Shown in pieces: positions 8,010 to 15,711 of a stretch of DNA of 37,436 bases; position 1 is the stretch's first letter, and every line of letters starts with the position of its first letter. This stretch comes from JANMEX01 sp031423755 (GTDB taxonomy: Bacteria > Pseudomonadota > Alphaproteobacteria > Rhizobiales > Rhizobiaceae), in contig JANPGC010000253.1 in assembly GCA_031423755.1 (NCBI GenBank), positions 1-37,436 of the forward strand, written 5' to 3'. The notes below the pieces were generated by a model. It was not told the origin of the DNA. It did not search any database and saw nothing but the letters and a program-made list of their open reading frames with translations. A program made the position numbers and the translations under genes.

Positions 8010-9833
8010 CTATTCGACGGTCACCGACTTCGCCAGATTTCGCGGCTGGTCCACGTCTGTGCCCATCAAAACCGCGGTGTGATACGCCAATAGCTGTATT
8101 GGCAGCGCATAAATGATCGGCGCGATAATCTCCGGAACGTCCGGCATGATGATCGTGTCCAGCGTTTCAATGCTGGCGGCCGCAGCGCCCTTGGCGTCAG
8201 TGATCAAGATGATCTTGCCGCCGCGCGCCGCCACTTCCTGCATGTTGGAAACCGTCTTTTCGAAAATCCGGTCATGTGGCGCGATGACAATAACGGGCAT
8301 GTTTTCATCAATCAGCGCAATCGGACCATGCTTCAATTCGCCGGCAGCGTAGCCTTCGGCGTGAATGTAGGAAATTTCCTTGAGCTTCAGTGCACCTTCC
8401 ATTGCCAGCGGATAGCTGGTGTCTCGACCAAGGTAGAGCGCATGGTTGACCTTCGAAAGCTTGTGCGCAACCTTTTCAATCTGTTTGTTCAGTTTGAGAA
8501 CCTGCGAAGCATAGCGCGGCGCTTCCGCAAGGTGCCTTACGTGGTCCTGCTCTTCCTCGGCCGTTATTTTTCCGCGCGCACGAGCTGCGTTCAGCGCAAG
8601 ACAGGCGAGAACTGACAATTGGCATGTGAATGCCTTGGTTGAGGCGACACCGATTTCAGGCCCTGCCAGGGTCGGGAAAATCACATCGGATTCCCGCGCG
8701 ATTGTCGATTCCTTGACGTTCACGACCGCGCCGATTTTCATGCCCAGCGCCTTGCAATAGCGCAGCGAAGCAAGCGTATCGGCTGTTTCGCCGGACTGCG
8801 AGATAAAGATGGCCGCGTCATCGGCTGAAAGCGGCATTTCGCGATAGCGGAACTCGGACGCAAAATCGATGTCAACGGGCAGCCGCGCAAAGCGCTCGAA
8901 CCAGTATTTGGCGATCTGTCCGGCATAAGAGGCAGTGCCACAGGCAGAAATTGCGACGCGGTTGATCTTGGCAAAGTCAAAAGGCAGGCCAAGATCCTTG
9001 GTCGAACCGTCTGCGAAGTCGATATAGTGCGACATTGTATGCGAGATCACTTCCGGCTGTTCATGGATTTCCTTCTCCATGAAATGCCGGTGATTGCCCT
9101 TTTCGACCAGAAACGCATTGCCACTCGACTTGACAGTCTTGCGGGCGACGGACTTTCCACCGATGTCGAAAATCTCAACGCCGCTGCGCCGCAGCGTCGC
9201 CCAGTCGCCGTCTTCCAGATAGGTGATCGTACTGGTGAACGGCGCGAGCGCGATCGCGTCCGATCCAAGATACATCTCTCCATCGCCGTGGCCGACTGCC
9301 AACGGCGGGCCATTGCGGGCGCCGATAATCAAGTCGGGGTCCTGCTCAAACAACATCGCCAACGCAAAGGCGCCGTGCAGCCGCTTCAAGGAATTATGCG
9401 CGGCTTCGACCGGGGGTTTGTTGTTCTTGAGTTCACGGGCGACGAGATGGGCGACGACTTCTGTATCGGTCTGCGAGGTGAATACATAACCGTCCGCCTG
9501 CAGTTCTTTGCGGAGCTCAGCGAAATTCTCGATAATTCCATTGTGGACGATGGCCACACCATTGGAGAAATGCGGATGCGCATTGGCCTCGTTGGGAACG
9601 CCATGCGTTGCCCAGCGCGTGTGGCCGATGCCGATGAAACCGTCGAGAGGCTCCTGCCGCAGCTTGCGGTCGAGGTTGATCAGCTTGCCCTCGGCGCGGC
9701 GGCGGTCAAGCTTTCCCTCTTCAAGTGTCGCAACGCCTGCGGAGTCATAGCCGCGGTATTCCAGCCGCTTCAGCGCCTCCACGAGCAACGGCGCGACTGG
9801 TTCGCGACCAACGATGCCGACAATTCCGCACAT
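8010..9833 (-). CDS. glmS: Glutamine-fructose-6-phosphate aminotransferase (isomerizing)
   Basis: Makes glucosamine-6-phosphate from fructose-6-phosphate and glutamine, the entry step to UDP-GlcNAc for peptidoglycan and lipopolysaccharide. The 607 residues start with MCGIVGIVG, placing the nucleophilic Cys at position 2 after Met removal, followed by the class II glutamine amidotransferase domain (GHTRWATHG), two SIS isomerase domains (SACGTASYAG, SQSGETADTL) and the canonical C-terminal tail LAKSVTVE. AGGGGAA precedes the start. It lies 123 bp downstream of glmU on the same strand, so the two consecutive pathway genes are probably co-expressed. No glmS ribozyme-like element is expected or seen in this lineage. 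Confidence 0.97.
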   Translation of the reverse strand: MCGIVGIVGREPVAPLLVEALKRLEYRGYDSAGVATLEEGKLDRRRAEGKLINLDRKLRQEPLDGFIGIGHTRWATHGVPNEANAHPHFSNGVAIVHNGIIENFAELRKELQADGYVFTSQTDTEVVAHLVARELKNNKPPVEAAHNSLKRLHGAFALAMLFEQDPDLIIGARNGPPLAVGHGDGEMYLGSDAIALAPFTSTITYLEDGDWATLRRSGVEIFDIGGKSVARKTVKSSGNAFLVEKGNHRHFMEKEIHEQPEVISHTMSHYIDFADGSTKDLGLPFDFAKINRVAISACGTASYAGQIAKYWFERFARLPVDIDFASEFRYREMPLSADDAAIFISQSGETADTLASLRYCKALGMKIGAVVNVKESTIARESDVIFPTLAGPEIGVASTKAFTCQLSVLACLALNAARARGKITAEEEQDHVRHLAEAPRYASQVLKLNKQIEKVAHKLSKVNHALYLGRDTSYPLAMEGALKLKEISYIHAEGYAAGELKHGPIALIDENMPVIVIAPHDRIFEKTVSNMQEVAARGGKIILITDAKGAAAASIETLDTIIMPDVPEIIAPIIYALPIQLLAYHTAVLMGTDVDQPRNLAKSVTVE

Positions 9834-9956
9834 GGATTTATTCCCCTGCCTGCCCCGCCGCTCCTTTAGGATGCAATGCGGAGATCAAAAACTCAAATTG
9901 CGTTGCACTCTGTTACCACTGAAAAAGGCACAAGAGTGTCCGGGTTGAAATTATGA

Positions 9957-11318
9957 TTACTTCGACTTCTTGTTGTCCTTGATTGCCTTGTTGCGCGCGT
10001 GCAAATGCAGAGCGCCGCCTTCGCGCATTTCCTGCCGCGCCCGTCCATAAGCAATGGCGTCATCAGGCACATTTCTCGTGATGACGCTGCCCGCAGCGAC
10101 GATAGCGTTCGCCCCGACCGAAACCGGCGCAACCAGCGCCGTATTCGACCCGATGAACGCCCCGGCACCGATCTGCGTCATGTGCTTGTTGTAGCCGTCA
10201 TAATTGCAGGTGATGGTCCCTGCTCCGATGTTTGCTCCAGCGCCGATGTCCGCATCACCGATATAAGTCAGATGATTGACCTTTGCGCCCTCGCCGATCA
10301 CCGCCTTCTTGATCTCGACGAAATTGCCAGCCTTTGATTTTGCACGCAAATCAGCACCAGGACGGAGCCGCGCATAAGGGCCGATCTCAGCACCCGCAGC
10401 AACAGAAGCGCCTTCGATGTGGCAGAATGCCTTGATTGTGACGCCGCCCTCAATTTTTACGCCAGGTCCAAAGAACACATTTGGCTCAAGGGTGGTTTCT
10501 GTCCCGACTTCGGTGTCCCATGTGAAGAACACTGTTTCCGGCGCAATCATTGAGACACCGGCCAGCATCATCGACTTGCGGGTTTGAGCTTGAAACAGCG
10601 CTTCGGCTTCAGCCAGTTCGACGCGGGTGTTCACACCAAGAACACTCGCGGCATCAACTTCAACGCTGACGGCGTGCAAACCGCGCGCATGGCCAATCGA
10701 CACGATATCGGTCAGATAATATTCACCCTTGGCATTCATATTACTGACCGCTTCAAGCAGCGATAACGCATGCTTTCCGGAAATCGCCATCAGCCCGCCG
10801 TTGCAATAGCCGATCTTTTTCTGGTCGGGATTTGCATCCTTGTCCTCGACAATCGCGAAAAGCTTGTGGTCATGCTCAACGAGGCGGCCATATCCCGCAG
10901 GGTCTGCTGGGTGGAAACCCATGACGACGATATCCGCACCGGCGGAAAGCTTTGCCCTGGCCTTGCCCAACGCCGCCGCGTCCACCAGCGGCGTATCACC
11001 AAACATGACAACCACGTCGTCAAAGCCGCTGGCAATCGCGCTGCGCGCAGCAAGAACAGCATGCGCAGTTCCGAGGCGTTCGGTCTGCACATGGATGGAG
11101 ACATGTTGTGCAAAGGGCCGCACTGCCGCTTCAACATCTTGCGCGCCACGTCCGACAACCAATGCAACCGAACCAACGCCGGCAGATGAGGCGGCGCGCA
11201 CCACATGCGCCACCATCGGCAGCCCGCCAACAGGATGCAACACCTTCGGCACTGAAGACTTCATACGTGTGCCCTCACCGGCTGCAAGGATGACTGCAAG
11301 GCAACTGCGTTCGCTCAT
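9957..11318 (-). CDS. glmU: Bifunctional GlmU: GlcN-1-P acetyltransferase / GlcNAc-1-P uridyltransferase
   Basis: Catalyses the last two steps to UDP-GlcNAc. The 453-residue protein has the pyrophosphorylase signature LAAGEGTRMKSSVPK at residues 11-25, then a left-handed beta-helix domain of hexapeptide repeats from about 260 (IGPYARLRPGA, GNFVEIKKAVIG, HLTYIGDADIGAGANIGAG) that holds the acetyltransferase site, and a basic tail. Length and both domains are complete. It is preceded at 78 bp by ccdA and followed by glmS on the same strand. The ribosome binding site is weak. Confidence 0.96.
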   Translation of the reverse strand: MSERSCLAVILAAGEGTRMKSSVPKVLHPVGGLPMVAHVVRAASSAGVGSVALVVGRGAQDVEAAVRPFAQHVSIHVQTERLGTAHAVLAARSAIASGFDDVVVMFGDTPLVDAAALGKARAKLSAGADIVVMGFHPADPAGYGRLVEHDHKLFAIVEDKDANPDQKKIGYCNGGLMAISGKHALSLLEAVSNMNAKGEYYLTDIVSIGHARGLHAVSVEVDAASVLGVNTRVELAEAEALFQAQTRKSMMLAGVSMIAPETVFFTWDTEVGTETTLEPNVFFGPGVKIEGGVTIKAFCHIEGASVAAGAEIGPYARLRPGADLRAKSKAGNFVEIKKAVIGEGAKVNHLTYIGDADIGAGANIGAGTITCNYDGYNKHMTQIGAGAFIGSNTALVAPVSVGANAIVAAGSVITRNVPDDAIAYGRARQEMREGGALHLHARNKAIKDNKKSK

Positions 11319-11396
11319 TTGGGAAACTCGCTGGTGTGCGCTCAGGCGCGAATCTGTTCGTCTTGCACCAACCTAGCGCAAAAATGGGGTAAAGTT

Positions 11397-12137
11397 TCAA
11401 CCAATGCGTTGAAAGACGGGAAAGGTTTCCAATAGCCAGTAGGCAAATATCTGCATGCCGCCGCTGAGGAAGAGGACACCCGAAACGACCAGCAGCACCC
11501 CAATCACCTTTTCCACTGTGCCCAGCCTGGTTCGGAAACGTCTGGCAAAGCGCATGAAGCGCTGCGAAAACATTGCAGCGATCAGGAACGGAATACCAAG
11601 CCCGGCAGAGTAAACAGCAAGCAACCCTGCCCCTTGCGCAACAGTATCCCGACCGCCCGCCAATGTCAGGATAGGCCCCAGCACGGGCCCGATGCAGGGC
11701 GTCCAGCCGAACGCGAACGCTAGCCCCATTATGTAGGCGGAAAACGGATTCTCCGCTGCCTTCTCAGGCGAAAAGCGGGCCTCCATACTCAGGAACGGAA
11801 GCTTCAAAATGCCGAGGAAGTTCAATCCCATCGCAATGATGACGACACCTGCTATCTTGCCGATGACGTCCTGCCAAGTGCGCAGAAATTGGCCAACGCC
11901 GGTCGCGCCCGCGCCAAGCAGTATAAAAACAGTCGAAAATCCCAAGACAAACGACAGCGCCGCAGTCACCAACGCACGGCGTTCTCCCGAGACATTGCGT
12001 TCCTCATCTGTAAACTGCTCCATGCTGACGCCAGCCATGTAGCACAGATACGGCGGTACAAGCGGCAAGACGCAGGGCGACAGAAACGACAGCGCTCCAG
12101 CGCCCAGCGCGCTTGCGTAGGAAATATCAATCGCCAT
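11397..12137 (-). CDS. ccdA: Cytochrome c biogenesis protein CcdA (thiol transporter)
   Basis: Inner-membrane protein that carries reducing equivalents from cytoplasmic thioredoxin to periplasmic thiol proteins for cytochrome c maturation. The 246 residues contain about six hydrophobic helices and both redox-cysteine motifs: SFLSPCVLPLVPPYLCYMAG near the N-terminus and GWTPCIGPVLGPIL near residue 140. Length fits short CcdA rather than DsbD. The first gene of the minus-strand run toward glmU and glmS, it is divergent from the LysE-family gene across a 167-bp gap. Confidence 0.92.
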   Translation of the reverse strand: MAIDISYASALGAGALSFLSPCVLPLVPPYLCYMAGVSMEQFTDEERNVSGERRALVTAALSFVLGFSTVFILLGAGATGVGQFLRTWQDVIGKIAGVVIIAMGLNFLGILKLPFLSMEARFSPEKAAENPFSAYIMGLAFAFGWTPCIGPVLGPILTLAGGRDTVAQGAGLLAVYSAGLGIPFLIAAMFSQRFMRFARRFRTRLGTVEKVIGVLLVVSGVLFLSGGMQIFAYWLLETFPVFQRIG

Positions 12138-12180
12138 TGCGGCTCCTTGTACTTGCTCTCCGGCAATAACGCTGCGGCTG

Positions 12181-12214
12181 CCAAATGCAAGTCACGTTGG
12201 CGTCACGCATTTGG
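12181..12214. promoter_or_regulatory. 8-bp inverted repeat in the ccdA / lysE-family divergent gap
   Basis: CCAAATGC (12181-12188) and GCATTTGG (12207-12214) are perfect inverted copies separated by 18 nt, and the spacer itself contains GTCACG twice. It sits between divergent starts, where an operator would be expected. No neighbouring regulator gene is present, so a function is only inferred; chance occurrence is possible. Confidence 0.3.
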
Positions 12215-12304
12215 AGCGGTAATTCACGCAATTGCGACGATGCGGCTTCACAAGCCTCGAAGCCCGTGAGAGGAAGCAGCTATCTCTGAACGCAGGCCGA
12301 CAAT

Positions 12305-12919
12305 ATGACCCTCACCGGATTTTTCGCCTATTCCGCCGCGCTTGCCCTCGCCGTTGCTGTTCCTGGACCCGGCATTGTCGCCATGGTCGCGCGGGGTCTC
12401 GGCTCCGGCTTCCGCGCAACGTTGCCGATGGCCATCGGCATCGCTCTCGGAGACCTGGTCTATCTGACGGCAGCCGTCTTGGGCCTCGCCGTTGTTGCCA
12501 AATCATTCGGTCTGATATTTCTCGCCTTCAAATATGCAGGCGCTGCGTATCTGCTCTATCTCGCATGGAAATTCTGGACAGCTGGTGTTGGCATCGAAAA
12601 GGTCGAGTCACGGCGCGCCGGCGGCCCGCTCGCCACATTTCTGTCCGGCCTTCTGGTCACGCTCGGCAATCCAAAGGTCATGGTCTTTTACCTAGCAATT
12701 CTCCCCGCAATTGTTGACCTTAGAACGGTCAGTCTCCATGATTATCTGGCCCTGGCTGCACTGACGCTAGCGATCTTGCTGACGGTATTGCTGCCATATC
12801 TGGCGTTGGCGACCAAAACACGGGCGCTCTTGCAGACACCTGCCGCTCTGAAGCGGTTAAGCCGGATTGCAGCTGGCTTTATTGGGGCAGCAGCAGTCGC
12901 CATCGCAGCGCGCGCGTAA
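12305..12919 (+). CDS. LysE/RhtB family amino-acid exporter
   Basis: A 204-residue inner-membrane protein of the LysE/RhtB efflux superfamily, which exports amino acids such as lysine, homoserine or threonine. It shows the family N-terminus with VPGPGIVAMVARGLGSGFRATLPMAIGI (residues about 20-45), the typical GDLVYL helix, and a second half LLVTLGNPKVMVFYLAILPAIVDL, with about six hydrophobic segments in total. The substrate cannot be told from sequence. It stands alone between the divergent ccdA and the downstream cysK, 128 bp away; export of cysteine or a precursor is possible from context but unsupported. The ribosome binding site is weak. Confidence 0.88.
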   Translation: MTLTGFFAYSAALALAVAVPGPGIVAMVARGLGSGFRATLPMAIGIALGDLVYLTAAVLGLAVVAKSFGLIFLAFKYAGAAYLLYLAWKFWTAGVGIEKVESRRAGGPLATFLSGLLVTLGNPKVMVFYLAILPAIVDLRTVSLHDYLALAALTLAILLTVLLPYLALATKTRALLQTPAALKRLSRIAAGFIGAAAVAIAARA

Positions 12920-13047
12920 GTGGAATATTGCTGCATAACGGTCGTTTACGGAATGAAATTCTGTCCGGAATGTTGGCTGATCGTATTTCGGTCTCGTCTT
13001 TTTCGCAGCACCCGCTAGTCTGTGTGCAAATCTAAGGGAGAGACTTC

Positions 13048-14016
13048 ATGTCAGAGACCAGAAAACCGGGCCGTGGCCGTATCTATGACTCCATTGTCGA
13101 CACCATCGGCGACACGCCGCTGGTCCGGCTTGACAAATTTGCCGAGCAAAAGGGCGTTGTCGCACACCTCCTTGCCAAGCTGGAATTCTTCAACCCGATC
13201 GCCTCGGTTAAAGACCGCATCGGTGTCGCCATGATCGAGAGCCTGGAAAAACAAGGCAAGATCATGCCGGGAAAGACAACGCTGATTGAGCCGACATCCG
13301 GCAACACCGGCATTGCGCTCGCCTTTGCTGCGGCGGCCAAAGGCTACCGGCTTATCCTCACGATGCCCGAAACCATGTCCATCGAGCGTCGCAAAATGCT
13401 CAAGCTTCTGGGCGCTGAGCTGGTGCTTACTGAAGGCCCCAAGGGCATGAAGGGTGCCATAGCGCGGGCGCAGGAGCTGGCCGCCGAGATCGACGGCGCT
13501 GTCATTCCACAGCAATTCGAAAATCCTGCCAACCCGGAAATCCACCGCAAGACAACCGCCGAAGAAATCTGGAACGACACCGACGGCGGCGTTGATATTT
13601 TCATCTCCGGCATCGGCACCGGCGGCACGATCACTGGCGTCGGCCAAGTTTTGAAAGCCCGCAAGCCAGGCCTGCAGGTTATTGCCGTTGAGCCAGAGGC
13701 ATCACCTGTTTTGTCAGGCGGAGCCCCCGGCCCACACAAGATTCAAGGCATCGGCGCAGGCTTCGCCCCGGCTATTCTTGATACCAAAATCTATGATGAA
13801 GTGGTTCAGGTCTCCAACGACGAGGCTTTTGCAAATGCGCGCTTGGTTGCCCGTCTTGAAGGCGTACCGGTCGGCATTTCGTCCGGTGCTGCGCTCGGCG
13901 CGGCAATCAAAGTTGGATCACGCCCTGAAAACAAGGGCAAGACAATGGTTGTCATCATTCCGTCCTTTGCCGAACGTTATCTTTCGACCGCTCTTTTCGA
14001 CGGCCTCGACGCCTGA
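13048..14016 (+). CDS. cysK: Cysteine synthase A (O-acetylserine sulfhydrylase)
   Basis: PLP enzyme that makes cysteine from O-acetylserine and sulfide; 322 residues, the standard length. The PLP lysine is in SVKDRIGVAMIE near residue 50, the substrate loop is the canonical TSGNTGIAL, and the phosphate-binding GTGGTITGVGQ and C-terminal SSGAALGAA are present. AAGGGAGAG stands just before ATG 13048. The gene is monocistronic, being followed by a strong terminator at 14039. A second, divergent homologue lies at 32269-33300. Confidence 0.95.
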   Translation: MSETRKPGRGRIYDSIVDTIGDTPLVRLDKFAEQKGVVAHLLAKLEFFNPIASVKDRIGVAMIESLEKQGKIMPGKTTLIEPTSGNTGIALAFAAAAKGYRLILTMPETMSIERRKMLKLLGAELVLTEGPKGMKGAIARAQELAAEIDGAVIPQQFENPANPEIHRKTTAEEIWNDTDGGVDIFISGIGTGGTITGVGQVLKARKPGLQVIAVEPEASPVLSGGAPGPHKIQGIGAGFAPAILDTKIYDEVVQVSNDEAFANARLVARLEGVPVGISSGAALGAAIKVGSRPENKGKTMVVIIPSFAERYLSTALFDGLDA

Positions 14017-14038
14017 CATCCGTCACATGAATTCCCCC

Positions 14039-14063
14039 AAAGGGCGGTTCATCCGCCCTTTTT
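14039..14063 (+). terminator. Rho-independent terminator after cysK
   Basis: AAAGGGCGG (14039-14047) pairs perfectly with CCGCCCTTT (14053-14061) across the five-base loop TTCAT, and the T run extends to 14063. It begins 23 bp after the cysK stop and separates cysK from the DUF1036 gene. Confidence 0.9.
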
Positions 14064-14120
14064 CATATTTCCGATGTCGTCCAAGCAATTCGCCAAAACT
14101 TTGATCACCCGTTTGAGGGA

Positions 14121-14149
14121 TGCACATTTTATCAGAAGGGATGTATAAT
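14121..14149 (+). promoter_or_regulatory. Predicted sigma-70 type promoter for the DUF1036 gene
   Basis: TGCACA (14121-14126, four of six matches to TTGACA) is followed after exactly 17 nt by a perfect TATAAT (14144-14149). The predicted start near 14156 leaves a leader of about 30 nt carrying GGAGG (14175-14179). The stretch is notably AT-rich relative to its surroundings. Confidence 0.6.
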
Positions 14150-14184
14150 TTTGTGGGGCGCATCCGTAACTTTTGGAGGCGATT

Positions 14185-14655
14185 ATGACCAGCATTTCAA
14201 AAATCGCAGTGCTTTCAACCTGTTTGCTTGCGGCTTTGCCCGCATCTGCTTTTGAACGTTCCGTCACCTTTTGCAACCGCACGACCACCGATGTCACCGT
14301 CTCCATAGCGGCTGATTTCGAGGGCCAGTCCGGTCTGACATCCAAGGGTTGGTTCAAAACATCCGCCTGCACGTGCCGGACCATCTTGAACGCGAACCTG
14401 CGCGCGACAGAGTTCTTCGTCTATGCCAAGTGGGTAGGAACCCAAGGCAACATCCTGAACAATGCCAAGGCGCCGATCTGCGTCATGCACGGCAGCAAGT
14501 TCAACTTTACCGGTGCGAATGACAATCGCGGCTCCTGCGAGAACGCTGGCGGATCGTGGGAAAACTACCGCTTCTATAATACTGACGTGAACTCATCGAA
14601 AACCGTCAATATTCGGCGCAATGGAGACTGCAACCTCATGGGCGATACGGGCTGA
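14185..14655 (+). CDS. Secreted DUF1036 domain protein
   Basis: A 156-residue protein of unknown function. A Sec signal peptide is clear (residues 1-22, basic start, hydrophobic core, cleavage likely after ASA), so the mature protein is periplasmic or outside. The mature part opens with RSVTFCNRTTTDVTVSIAA, the usual DUF1036 start, and holds six cysteines (FCN, ACTC, PICV, GSC, GDC), suggesting disulfides. ATG 14185 is preferred over a TTG four codons upstream because GGAGG lies 5 nt ahead. It has its own promoter and terminates 1 bp from the convergent mbfA stop. No function can be given. Confidence 0.85.
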   Translation: MTSISKIAVLSTCLLAALPASAFERSVTFCNRTTTDVTVSIAADFEGQSGLTSKGWFKTSACTCRTILNANLRATEFFVYAKWVGTQGNILNNAKAPICVMHGSKFNFTGANDNRGSCENAGGSWENYRFYNTDVNSSKTVNIRRNGDCNLMGDTG

Positions 14656-14656
14656 T

Positions 14657-15640
14657 TCAGGCGTTACCGATCAAGACGCCCGCCGCGAACACCAATGCGC
14701 CGCCGAGCAGCACCTGCGTGGCGGCGCGCAGCCATGGCGTTTCCATGTAGCGGTTCTGGATCCAGGTGATGGCAAACAGTTCAATAACGACGACAATGGC
14801 CGCGATGGTTGTCGCAGTCCAGAATTGCGGGATGAGATAAGGCAAGGCGTGTCCCAAGCCACCGACGGCTGTCATTATTCCGGAAGCCAGGCCCCGCTTC
14901 AACGGCGAGCCGCGCCCGGATATTTTGCCGTCGTCATGTGCAGCCTCCGTGAAGCCCATGGAAATGCCGGCGCCGACTGAAGCGGACAGGCCCACCAGAA
15001 ACGTCGTCCAAGTGTTCTGCGTGGCAAACGCCGTTGCAAATATTGGCGCAAGTGTTGAAACCGAGCCATCCATAAGGCCGGCAAGGCCGGGCTGCACATA
15101 CGTCAAAATGAATTGCCGGCGTTCCGTCTCGGCCTCTTCGGCCTTTGCGTCGCCCGTCACATGCTTGATGCCAAGTTTCTTGGCGAGCGACACGTGACTT
15201 TGTTCGGCAATCGCCAGATCACCCAGCAATTTGCGGATGGAGGCATCGGTCGAACGCTGTGCAGCTTCGATGTAAAAGCGTTGCGCGCTCCGCTCCATCT
15301 GCTCGGCGGCGTCCCGCACTTTCTCAATACCCAACGGGCGCACCAGCCAATCTGGCTTCCGCTCAAAATAACCGCGAACATGCTCGCGACGAATCAATGG
15401 AATTGTTTCGCCGAATTTCCGTTGATGCGCTGCGATCAGGCGTCCGCGATGTTCATTCTCCTCGGCGGCCATCTCTTCAAAAACTTTGGCCGATTGTGGA
15501 TATTGCTCACGCAAACCATCGGCATAAGCCAAATATATCCGCGCATCGTCTTCTTCAGACGAGATGGCGAGTGCCAGTATCTCTTGTTCGCCAAGGTCTT
15601 CAAACGAACGTTTCGACGGGCCGAAAAAGCGGGCAATCAT
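14657..15640 (-). CDS. mbfA: Membrane-bound ferritin MbfA (Er-VIT1 family iron exporter)
   Basis: Inner-membrane iron exporter made of an N-terminal ferritin-like di-iron domain and a C-terminal vacuolar-iron-transporter-like membrane domain; in Agrobacterium and Bradyrhizobium it protects against iron and peroxide stress. In these 327 residues the ferritin part (about 1-165) shows the carboxylate/His ligand helices (SSEEDDARIYLAYAD, AAEENEHRGR, IAEQSHVSLAKK), and the C-terminal half (about 190-327) has VIT1-like QPGLAGLMDGSVSTLAPIFATAFA, GISMGFTEA and four to five hydrophobic helices. An Irr-type palindrome covers its predicted promoter. Confidence 0.94.
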   Translation of the reverse strand: MIARFFGPSKRSFEDLGEQEILALAISSEEDDARIYLAYADGLREQYPQSAKVFEEMAAEENEHRGRLIAAHQRKFGETIPLIRREHVRGYFERKPDWLVRPLGIEKVRDAAEQMERSAQRFYIEAAQRSTDASIRKLLGDLAIAEQSHVSLAKKLGIKHVTGDAKAEEAETERRQFILTYVQPGLAGLMDGSVSTLAPIFATAFATQNTWTTFLVGLSASVGAGISMGFTEAAHDDGKISGRGSPLKRGLASGIMTAVGGLGHALPYLIPQFWTATTIAAIVVVIELFAITWIQNRYMETPWLRAATQVLLGGALVFAAGVLIGNA

Positions 15641-15652
15641 GAGAAATCCTTC

Positions 15653-15695
15653 TTTGGAATGATTCCAAATTAGGATGATGCTGACAATTGGTCAA
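15653..15695 (-). promoter_or_regulatory. mbfA promoter with overlapping Irr box (iron control element)
   Basis: On the minus strand TTGACC (15695-15690) is followed after 17 nt by TAATTT (15672-15667), a plausible -35/-10 pair. A perfect 17-bp palindrome, TTTGGAAT-G-ATTCCAAA (15653-15669), covers the end of the -10 and the predicted transcription start, and touches the Shine-Dalgarno AGAAGGA (15654-15648) of mbfA. Its form, TTTnGAA...TTCnAAA, matches the ICE/Irr motif of rhizobia as I recall it. Irr binding here would block polymerase when iron is low, as described for mbfA in related bacteria. The palindrome is seen; the regulator is inferred. Confidence 0.8.
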
Positions 15696-15711
15696 TGCGA
15701 CGTAATGGCCG

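Noticed and set aside
14016..14184. Riboswitch or small RNA between cysK and the DUF1036 gene
   Set aside because: The space is accounted for by a terminator, a promoter and a short leader; no further conserved-looking structure is seen.
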